Shown: piece after piece, positions 26,069-32,845 of the stretch
Numbering within the stretch: position 1 is the first letter of the stretch
How the letters are laid out: the number at the start of each line of letters is the position of its first letter
DNA from: Candidatus Zixiibacteriota bacterium
Lineage (GTDB): Bacteria; Zixibacteria; MSB-5A5; GN15; JAAZOE01
Direction: 5' to 3'
Length of the DNA: 64,000 nucleotides
NCBI GenBank assembly: GCA_036480375.1
Contig: JAZGGI010000023.1
Coordinates: forward strand, 1-64,000
Notes under the pieces: model-generated
What the model saw: the letters and a program-made list of their open reading frames with translations, nothing else
Databases searched by the model: none
Told to the model about the DNA's origin: nothing
Made by a program: the position numbers and the translations under genes

Positions 26069-27547
26069 TTATTTAATCAAAATCATTTGTTTGACTTCGG
26101 AGTATTTTTCGGTTTGCAGGCGATAAATATATATTCCGGTTGCCGCATTTTCACCGTATCCGTTTTGGCCGTCCCATATTATGGAATATGTTCCGGGCGA
26201 AAAAATATAATCCTCCCATTGCCTGATGGCCTGCCCCAGAATATTATAAATTGTCAGCGTATAATTTGAGGCCCGCGGCAAAGTAAATGATATTGTCGTC
26301 GAGGCATTAAACGGATTGGGGTAATTCTGTGAAAGTTCGTAGTAATTATCGCTCAGCGGCAAAGTCTCTTCAACCGGCGTTGACGCGGAACCCTGCAGCT
26401 TTACGATATAAACATCGCTGCCTCCATTGGTGGAAGAATATGTATATCCAATGGCATGAAAATCATTACCGCCGTCGGGTATTATGGAGTTGCAGTAATC
26501 TGATTGATTGCCGCCGTATTGGGCATTCCATTCGGTATTGCCTCCCCCGTCAACCTTTATAACAAACATATCTATTTTTCTGGAGCCGCTGCCTTCGGTT
26601 GAACCACCATATATATATCCACCATCAGGTGTTAATTGAATCGAGTAGAATTGGTCTTCGTAATTGCCGCCATAAGTGCTATCCCATTCAACCGTTCCCA
26701 AAGAATCAAGCTTGACGGCATAGGCATTATAATAAAAATCCCCGTCTTCTACGGTGGCGCCGCCGATTATATATCCTTTGTCATTGGTAATTTCAATTGT
26801 ATTTCCCAGATCGGCTCGATCGTTCCCGTAGGAAGAAGTCCACAGAGTATCTCCGAGGCTGTCGGTTCTGACAAGATAGATGCTGCAGTAACCAACGCCG
26901 TATGAACCGGTATTACCCACGATGGCAAATCCGTTATCACTGGTTTCTCTAATCGAGGCTCCTGTCTCTCCAGCGCTTCCCCCGTAGGTTTTTGCCCATA
27001 ATGAATCGCCGGAGCTATTTGTTTTTATTAAATAAATATCGGTGTTGGAACCGTACGAACTGGTCGTCCCACATATAATTAGTCCGTTATCGCCGCATTC
27101 TCTAATAGAGCGACCATAATCATTCTCGATTCCACCGAATGTTTTGCTCCAAAGTTCATTGCCCGATTCATCCAATTTAACCAGGTATATATCTCTTTTC
27201 CCGGCGCCGTATGACGTTGTTGAACCGACTAAGGCAAAGCCGTTATCAGACGTTAAGACTATATCATAACCGTATTCAATGCCGGTTCCGCCAAATGATT
27301 TTTGCCAGATTAGATTTCCGGTCGAATCGGTTTTAACCAGGTACATATCATGTTCACCCGCGCCGAACGAATATGTGGAACCAAGGATTAGAATATCTCC
27401 ATTAAGCATTTGTACCGATGAATTACCACAATCATTATATAAGCCGCCATAACTTGCAGCCCAAAGAGAATCTTGCGAAAATGATTCGGAAACCAGAATC
27501 AATAGTAGCAGAAGAACATACGCAAATATGTAATAACCTCGGGACAT
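26069..27547 (-). CDS. Secreted beta-propeller-like repeat protein with sorting domain
   Basis: This is a 492-residue exported protein (signal peptide ~1-24). It carries about seven repeats of ~52 residues with the pattern ASYGG...DYG.SI..T.DNGFAIVGSTxSYGxGxxDIYLVKTDSxGDxLW, which resemble beta-propeller blades. A type IX-like sorting domain ends the protein (ELSQNYPNPFNASTTISFTL ... NGYGENAATGIYIYRLQ ... KQMILIK). It is a surface or released protein of unknown function. It points towards the preceding large gene, and the 254-base spacer between them is filled by repeats. Confidence 0.8.
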   Translation of the reverse strand: MSRGYYIFAYVLLLLLILVSESFSQDSLWAASYGGLYNDCGNSSVQMLNGDILILGSTYSFGAGEHDMYLVKTDSTGNLIWQKSFGGTGIEYGYDIVLTSDNGFALVGSTTSYGAGKRDIYLVKLDESGNELWSKTFGGIENDYGRSIRECGDNGLIICGTTSSYGSNTDIYLIKTNSSGDSLWAKTYGGSAGETGASIRETSDNGFAIVGNTGSYGVGYCSIYLVRTDSLGDTLWTSSYGNDRADLGNTIEITNDKGYIIGGATVEDGDFYYNAYAVKLDSLGTVEWDSTYGGNYEDQFYSIQLTPDGGYIYGGSTEGSGSRKIDMFVIKVDGGGNTEWNAQYGGNQSDYCNSIIPDGGNDFHAIGYTYSSTNGGSDVYIVKLQGSASTPVEETLPLSDNYYELSQNYPNPFNASTTISFTLPRASNYTLTIYNILGQAIRQWEDYIFSPGTYSIIWDGQNGYGENAATGIYIYRLQTEKYSEVKQMILIK

Positions 27548-27847
27548 AATCCATTATCCCAACTTAAATCCTATTTGACCAATCTGCTGTTCGAATTTTG
27601 AACAACGTTTCTATTTGAAATATCGGAATCATTTTGGGGAACTTTAGCTGAATAAAAAACTATTACTCCTGAAAATTTCCTTTTCAAAATTGATTAAACA
27701 TTTCAATTTACGAGTTGTACAACTTATGATTTCAATCTACGCAGTATAGGTTTCTTCCCATTCTTATATCGCCGTCAGGACTGGAATATCGCAGGATTAT
27801 TGTTCATATATTATTGTAGCGCCAACAGTTATAAATTCCATAAAAGC
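27548..27847. other. Intergenic region before the fimbrial cluster
   Basis: This is AT-rich spacer with no coding potential. It contains a perfect 12-base palindrome AGTTGTACAACT near 27713-27724, of unknown role. It lies between divergent genes and leads into the sigma-54-like promoter. Confidence 0.4.
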
Positions 27848-27866
27848 CCGGCATCCTCCTTGCATT
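27848..27866 (+). promoter_or_regulatory. Candidate sigma-54 (-24/-12) promoter of the first DUF4402 gene
   Basis: CCGGCATCCTCCTTGCATT has GG (27850-27851) and GC (27862-27863) ten bases apart, matching TGGCAC-N5-TTGC apart from the first T. Transcription would start about 35 bases before the ATG at 27909. No activator gene is in the window, so this rests on sequence match alone. Confidence 0.45.
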
Positions 27867-27908
27867 ATTCCCTTCTGGAAAAATAGCATCTCTTGAAGGA
27901 GGTTTAAA

Positions 27909-28436
27909 ATGAAGCGGATATTAGGCTTCATATTCTTATTTTGTGTTATTGGAGTACTAAATCCGGTTAGTACTCTGGCGCAGGAATCAGGGACTATTCA
28001 GGCCATAGCCACAGTTGTTTCAAGTCTGCAGGTTATCGGCATCAATAACCTGAATTTTGGAACGGTTACTCCTGGTGTCAACAAATCTGTCAATAAGGCT
28101 GACGCCGGTTTCGCCGGTGAATGGCAGGTTAACGGTACGCCATCAGCCCAGATGACAGTCGATATCGCGATACCCCCGGTATTAATGCATTCCGATTCGT
28201 CGGCGACACTCATAGTGACCTATACAAGCACCGACGCTTCTTATGATGATGGCACCGGTGGAGGACAATCCAATCCTTCGGGGACTCTGGATCCCAACGG
28301 CCAGAGTATATTGAATCTGGGGCCGGGAGGTACAATGAATGTTTGGATTGGTGGTACGGCTCAACCGACAGTTGCGCAAACGGGAGGAAATTACAGCGCT
28401 GACGTTGTATTAAGCGTGGCTTATACCGGCAATTAA
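27909..28436 (+). CDS. DUF4402 fimbrial subunit-like protein 1
   Basis: This 175-residue exported protein has a signal peptide ending near TLAQE and then one DUF4402 beta domain: GTIQAIATVVSSLQVIGINNLNFGTVTPGV near the start and SADVVLSVAYTGN at the end. The final alternating hydrophobic strand with a near-terminal Tyr is what chaperone-usher pilins offer to their chaperone. It is the first of six tandem genes of this type before a PapD-like chaperone and an usher. AAGGAGG lies before the ATG, and a sigma-54-like site lies upstream. Confidence 0.8.
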   Translation: MKRILGFIFLFCVIGVLNPVSTLAQESGTIQAIATVVSSLQVIGINNLNFGTVTPGVNKSVNKADAGFAGEWQVNGTPSAQMTVDIAIPPVLMHSDSSATLIVTYTSTDASYDDGTGGGQSNPSGTLDPNGQSILNLGPGGTMNVWIGGTAQPTVAQTGGNYSADVVLSVAYTGN

Positions 28437-28488
28437 CAGGCCGCTGCGCAGGGTCACTGTTTTAATTAAAGTTCTCCCAAATGCTTAA

Positions 28489-28516
28489 TTGACATTTTGG
28501 GTAAATGCGGTATATT
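28489..28516 (+). promoter_or_regulatory. Promoter TTGACA-N16-TATATT
   Basis: TTGACA (28489-28494) and TATATT (28511-28516) are 16 bases apart, so the start point would be near 28523. The next gene begins with TTG at 28552. This gives the second subunit gene its own promoter inside the cluster. Confidence 0.55.
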
Positions 28517-28551
28517 AGAGATGTACACATCTTGTTACATCGGATACCGTT

Positions 28552-28983
28552 TTGCGCCCAAAATTTGTCTTATTATACGCGATTTTTGTTTTCTGGCTAA
28601 CTCCGTTGCCTAATGAAATGATAGTTTTTGCGGGGGAGCCAACTATCCGTTCAGCGTCGGCGGAAATATCGGCGATGGCGACAGTTATAAATCCCCTTGG
28701 ATTTTCTTCTTTAAAAGATGGTAACAGCTCAATGGTAAAAGCCAATCATAATTTTCTGGATAATCTAAACGAAAATTGTGAACGCGACTATTATAGAGTA
28801 CTTTGGCTGCCGAATAATCAAAATGTGGCGATTATGATAAATAATAATAAAGGCCTCGGACATGCCGACCTTTTATCCGGATCGTCAGAAGAAATCTTAT
28901 ATATCAATCTTTCCGATCTGATAATGACTAATCAAAAGATTGATTCAGCTATTGTAATTACTATCGCTCCGATCGATAATTGA
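28552..28983 (+). CDS. Divergent DUF4402-like subunit
   Basis: This 143-residue exported protein has a TTG start and no strong ribosome site. A signal peptide (about 1-28) is followed by IRSASAEISAMATVINPLGF, matching the first strand of the neighbouring DUF4402 proteins. It ends DSAIVITIAPIDN, like their last strand. The middle is unrelated and shorter. It may be a minor or tip subunit of the same fimbria. Sequence similarity is weak and the assignment depends on position and on the conserved edge strands. Confidence 0.55.
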   Translation: MRPKFVLLYAIFVFWLTPLPNEMIVFAGEPTIRSASAEISAMATVINPLGFSSLKDGNSSMVKANHNFLDNLNENCERDYYRVLWLPNNQNVAIMINNNKGLGHADLLSGSSEEILYINLSDLIMTNQKIDSAIVITIAPIDN

Positions 28984-29001
28984 ATCCGAATTTATTTAAT
29001 A

Positions 29002-29028
29002 TTGACATAGGCGGGCGGCGCCTATAAC
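29002..29028 (+). promoter_or_regulatory. Promoter directly abutting the start codon at 29037
   Basis: TTGACA (29002-29007) and TATAAC (29023-29028) are 15 bases apart. The expected start point (about 29035) falls at the ATG at 29037, and no Shine-Dalgarno is present. This suggests a leaderless mRNA. Confidence 0.45.
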
Positions 29029-29036
29029 TTGCTTTT

Positions 29037-29510
29037 ATGCGGTTCTATATTTTATTTATAGCCTCGATTTCAATTTTTTTTATTATTCCCGCGATTTGCG
29101 TATCCCAAAATATTACTATAGATAATAATCTGACCTTCGGGACAGTTATTCCGGGTATTCCCAAAATTATCGATAAAACCAATGCCGGTTCGGCGTCCGA
29201 ATTTCAGGTCAGCGGTGTAGCCGGAAACGAGATAACTATTGATTTTAGCCTGCCGACATATATGAATTCCGGCAGTAATAATATTCAACTGGTTTTTTCG
29301 GAAACTGATTGCTCTATTGATACCAGCGCCGTCCCCGACCAGAGTAGTCCCATCTTTGATGATCTGGACCCGTGGCATACACTGACCTATCGCCTGGGAG
29401 CTAATGGAATGACGATCTGGCTGGGGGGTATGGCCATTCCAGGTCTGGTACAACCGGCGGGCAGTTATTCGGGGGTAATAGTTCTTACGGTAGCCTATAC
29501 GGGCAGCTAA
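29037..29510 (+). CDS. DUF4402 fimbrial subunit-like protein 2
   Basis: This 157-residue exported protein has a signal peptide ending near ICVSQ and then a compact DUF4402 domain (NLTFGTVIPGIPKIIDKTNAG ... MTIWLGGMAIPGLVQPAGSY ... IVLTVAYTGS). It is most like the subunit at 27909. It lacks a visible ribosome site and may be translated from a leaderless transcript. Confidence 0.75.
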   Translation: MRFYILFIASISIFFIIPAICVSQNITIDNNLTFGTVIPGIPKIIDKTNAGSASEFQVSGVAGNEITIDFSLPTYMNSGSNNIQLVFSETDCSIDTSAVPDQSSPIFDDLDPWHTLTYRLGANGMTIWLGGMAIPGLVQPAGSYSGVIVLTVAYTGS

Positions 29511-29678
29511 TATTTAATCCACGTAATAATTGTTCATTCCATAAACAACCTTGCAGATTAAGACATTTTTTTCACGGCAAAATATGGCATAATGCCTCAA
29601 TTAAGACGAATACAGAATTGGAAAGCATAATTTGCCTTGATGGGAAAGGCATAAAGAGAATAAATTTCGGAGAGCAAC

Positions 29679-30254
29679 ATGGATACAAAATATTTTACCC
29701 GACATGGCCAGCTATCAGCGTTTTTAATTTCAATTCTGCTTTTACTCGTTTTTCAACCAGCCCAGGCCCAGGATGTTGCTAACGGTTCTGCCACCGCCAC
29801 CGTATTGGCTGCCTTGCAGGTAGTAGCGACATCACCCTTAGCCTTTGGAAACGTTTATCAGGGCGTCGCCAAAACGATTGATAAAAATACCGCTGATGCC
29901 GGGATATTTGACATTACCGGAGCCGCCAACGCCGATTTACTTATGTATATGAATTTGCCCGAGTATATTGCCACTGCTACCGGCGATGATCGTATGACCA
30001 TCGCGTTCAGTTCTTCCAGTTGCGATATGGATACCGCCCTGGCGGCTCAGCCGGGCGACCCGACATCATTCATCGATGGCTGGCAGGCTATTGATCCTCA
30101 TGATATTATGAATGTTGCCGGAGCCGATCCTTGTTTGGGCGATGCCGGATTTTGCGCCATTTTTATCGGCGGGAAAGTAACACCGCGCATAAATCAAACA
30201 GCCGGAGCCTATAGCGGCGATATTATTCTAACTGTAGCATACCAGGGAACTTAG
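29679..30254 (+). CDS. DUF4402 fimbrial subunit-like protein 3
   Basis: This 191-residue exported protein has a signal peptide ending in PAQAQ and a DUF4402 domain: ANGSATATVLAALQVVATSP, FGNVYQGVAKTI and the closing GDIILTVAYQGT. It carries a two-Cys segment (DPCLGDAGFCAIFIGGK), probably a disulphide. It belongs to a closely similar trio with the two following genes. CGGAGAG precedes the ATG, and the gene has its own terminator. Confidence 0.8.
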   Translation: MDTKYFTRHGQLSAFLISILLLLVFQPAQAQDVANGSATATVLAALQVVATSPLAFGNVYQGVAKTIDKNTADAGIFDITGAANADLLMYMNLPEYIATATGDDRMTIAFSSSSCDMDTALAAQPGDPTSFIDGWQAIDPHDIMNVAGADPCLGDAGFCAIFIGGKVTPRINQTAGAYSGDIILTVAYQGT

Positions 30255-30278
30255 ATCATAAATTCCCAAAGAGGGGAA

Positions 30279-30318
30279 AAGGATGGGATGGCGCTCATAA
30301 GGGTACCATCCTTTTTTA
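30279..30318 (+). terminator. Rho-independent terminator within the fimbrial cluster
   Basis: AAGGATGG (30279-30286) pairs with CCATCCTT (30306-30313), with a 19-base loop and a T-run. It separates the third subunit gene from the later ones. Confidence 0.7.
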
Positions 30319-30656
30319 TTGCCTTTCAACAACTTCCATAAATCAGACAAAATATAGTGCCACCGTTTAGGGTACTTTAGTCATTACCGCCCAATTTATT
30401 CCTTGAAAACTGCAATAGCGTTTTGCGAGAATTTTTCAAACTCTTGCAAATTGCCTGTTTTTTTTTGCAATAACTGTAAAGCTTTTGAACTGTATGACGA
30501 TGTACATAATAAGAAACTGGCTAATGGTTCAAATGTTGGACAATTAGAAAAGAGGGAGTGCCGTCCACAGGGGAGTTAAATATTCAATGGATTTGAAGGT
30601 TCGAAATGAAAATAAAAAAAACATATAAAGGGAATTTTTATTTCAAGGAGAGAAGT

Positions 30657-31232
30657 ATGTTTACATCATCAAGGATGAACAAAGGCTTTATTCTTCTGGT
30701 TGCCGTGATGACAATGATGATATTGGGTCATGCCACCGTCCAGGCGCAGGATGTAGCCAATGGTTCAGCCACAGCCACGGTCGTAACAGCTTTGACTGTC
30801 GCAGCTACCAGTCCTTTGGTCTTCGGTACGGTTTATCAGGGCGTACCCAAATCAATTAGTAAAAACGTCGCCGAAGCTGCTATTTTCGATATCGCCGGTC
30901 AAGCCAACGCTGATTTGTTGCTTTATCTGTCGCTTCCGGAATTTGTCGCTACCGCTACCGGTGACGACCGAATGGTAGTTGCTTTTGGCGTCGCCGATGC
31001 CGATATCGATACCGGATTGGCCGCTCAGCCGGGTGACCCGACCGGTTTCGTTAGTGGTTGGCAGGGCGAAGATCCTCATAATTTGATGGGCGTCGCGGGC
31101 GAAACACCCTGTCTCGGTGATGCCGGATTTTGCGCCATATTCGTTGGCGGTAAAGTTATCCCAACTCTGGACCAGACTGCGGGAGCTTACACTGGCGACA
31201 TTATCTTAACTGTCGCTTATGATGGAACCTGA
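30657..31232 (+). CDS. DUF4402 fimbrial subunit-like protein 4
   Basis: This 191-residue exported protein is preceded by AAGGAGAGAAGT. An in-frame ATG at 30606 lacks such a site. The signal peptide ends at TVQAQ. The mature part is very similar to the next gene product (ANGSATATVVTALTVAATSP, FGTVYQGVPKSISKNV, LLLYLSLPEFVATATGDDRM), with the same two-Cys loop (TPCLGDAGFCAIF). The high similarity indicates a recent tandem duplication. It is preceded by ~340 bases of noncoding DNA that probably holds its promoter. Confidence 0.8.
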   Translation: MFTSSRMNKGFILLVAVMTMMILGHATVQAQDVANGSATATVVTALTVAATSPLVFGTVYQGVPKSISKNVAEAAIFDIAGQANADLLLYLSLPEFVATATGDDRMVVAFGVADADIDTGLAAQPGDPTGFVSGWQGEDPHNLMGVAGETPCLGDAGFCAIFVGGKVIPTLDQTAGAYTGDIILTVAYDGT

Positions 31233-31257
31233 TTTTACTTGCTTAAAGGAGATGAAA

Positions 31258-31833
31258 ATGCAAGTTAATTCACGGATGAATAATAAAATTTTATGGATTA
31301 TTCTGGCTCTAATCGCCGTTTTGATTTCCAATTCGGCAATTATGGCACAGGATGTGGCCAATGCTCAAATCACTGCCACCGTCGTAACGGCGCTGACAGT
31401 GGCGGCCACCAGTCCTTTGGCGTTCGGTACGGTTTATCAGGGCGTGCCCAAGTCAATCAGCAAAAACGTCGCGGATGCCGCTATCTTTGATATCGCTGGT
31501 CAGGCTAACGCTGATTTGTTGCTTTATCTTTCCCTTCCGGAGTTTGTCGCTACGGCGACAGGTGATGATCGTATGACGGTTGTCTTTGGAGCCACCGTCG
31601 CCGATATCGACACCGCTCTGGCGGCTCAACCCGGCGATCCGACCAGTTTTACTGACGGTTGGCAGGCTGAAGATCCACATGATCTGATGGCGGTCGCTGG
31701 CGCTACTCCCTGTCTTGGTGATGCCGGATTTTGCGCTATTTTTATAGGCGGTAAGGTAATTCCTACTTTGGATCAAACTGCGGGAGCTTACACCGGCGAC
31801 ATTATCTTGACTGTTGCCTATGATGGAACCTAA
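31258..31833 (+). CDS. DUF4402 fimbrial subunit-like protein 5
   Basis: This is a 191-residue exported protein. I choose the ATG at 31258, six bases after AAAGGAG. Other in-frame ATGs at 31219 and 31252 are less well placed. The signal peptide ends at AIMAQ. The mature domain is nearly identical in pattern to subunit 4 over its whole length and ends GDIILTVAYDGT. It lies 25 bases after subunit 4, so the two are co-transcribed. It is probably a major or alternative pilin subunit. Confidence 0.8.
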   Translation: MQVNSRMNNKILWIILALIAVLISNSAIMAQDVANAQITATVVTALTVAATSPLAFGTVYQGVPKSISKNVADAAIFDIAGQANADLLLYLSLPEFVATATGDDRMTVVFGATVADIDTALAAQPGDPTSFTDGWQAEDPHDLMAVAGATPCLGDAGFCAIFIGGKVIPTLDQTAGAYTGDIILTVAYDGT

Positions 31834-31862
31834 ATTTAGATTGAGCTGAAGAAATAAGATTC

Positions 31863-31906
31863 GCCTCTTTTCGGAGCCGCGATGGAATGTTGTTCTGAAA
31901 AGAGGC
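31863..31906 (+). promoter_or_regulatory. Stem-loop in the leader of the chaperone gene
   Basis: GCCTCTTTTC (31863-31872) pairs perfectly with GAAAAGAGGC (31897-31906) across a 24-base loop. It lies between the last subunit and the chaperone start. It has no T-run, so it may be a processing or stability element that lowers chaperone expression relative to subunits. Confidence 0.45.
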
Positions 31907-31935
31907 TTAGATTTATAAAACATGGGATGGTTATT

Positions 31936-32817
31936 ATGTCTGTATCAAACAATTCCCAATCAGTCAAATTGAGATATCTTTTGGGCAAAGTTTATATCGT
32001 CGTCATTGCGACGATATTATTTGCGTTTATGGTATCCAATGTCATAGCGGGAGTTTTAGTGGCTCCAACGGTGGTAATTCTATCGGACAAAAGCCGGACG
32101 GGTCGCCTGAATCTTGAAAATCCCTCCAACAAACCCAAGGAGATTGAAGTATTTTTCAGTTTCGGCATTCCCGAATCAGACAGCCTCGGCAATATCGAAT
32201 TGACTCTGCAGGATTCCAATGTGACCGATCCGAAATCAGCGCTGGGATGGATCCGTGTTTTTCCTCGGAAGCTGGTTCTGCCCCCTAACGGATCGCAGGT
32301 GGTCAGGCTGGTCGCTCATCCTCCGAAAGATTTGCCCGACGGTGAATACTGGGCCCGTATAATTATCCGCTCTCAGGAGGGCGAGACATCGATACCGGCG
32401 TCAACCGATAATACTCAGATTACTACGCAACTGAACATGGTCATGCAAACCGCTATTTCCCTCAAGTATCGGACCGGGGAATTGGCGGCGAAAATCGATT
32501 TGGCGAATTTCAACGCGCAATATAAAGACGGTGGGGTGGAAGTATTGGCCGATTTGATTAATCAGGGCAATGTTTCCTATCTGGGGGTCGTTACCTGCCG
32601 CCTGCTCGACGCCGATAATCGTTTAATAAGCTCCAGCGACGGAAATCTGGCTGTTTATAGGAACATTCGAAAACGCATGAATCTTGGAATTCCGGAAGGC
32701 GATTTCAAACAGCCTTATCAAGTCGAATTGAAAATTAGCTGTGAAGGACGAACCGATATCGCACGAAACGATATTGTTTTTGGCAATGACATAAACTATA
32801 CCGCTATCGTAGATTAG
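31936..32817 (+). CDS. PapD-like fimbrial chaperone
   Basis: The exported protein has about 293 residues (signal peptide ending near VIAGV). Typical chaperone strands are visible: VLVAPTVVILSDKSRTGRLNLENPSNKPKEIEV (strands A-B, with Arg as in PapD-type subunit binding), LGWIRVFPRKLVLPPNGSQVVRLVAHPP (strands F-G, with alternating hydrophobics) and DGEYWARIIIRS. In-frame ATGs also occur at 31882 and 31927. I prefer 31936 because the first lies inside a stem-loop. It should cap DUF4402 subunits in the periplasm and hand them to the usher encoded next. Confidence 0.8.
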   Translation: MSVSNNSQSVKLRYLLGKVYIVVIATILFAFMVSNVIAGVLVAPTVVILSDKSRTGRLNLENPSNKPKEIEVFFSFGIPESDSLGNIELTLQDSNVTDPKSALGWIRVFPRKLVLPPNGSQVVRLVAHPPKDLPDGEYWARIIIRSQEGETSIPASTDNTQITTQLNMVMQTAISLKYRTGELAAKIDLANFNAQYKDGGVEVLADLINQGNVSYLGVVTCRLLDADNRLISSSDGNLAVYRNIRKRMNLGIPEGDFKQPYQVELKISCEGRTDIARNDIVFGNDINYTAIVD

Positions 32818-32845
32818 CGGTTTTAATTCGGTCCAGTTTGAACAT

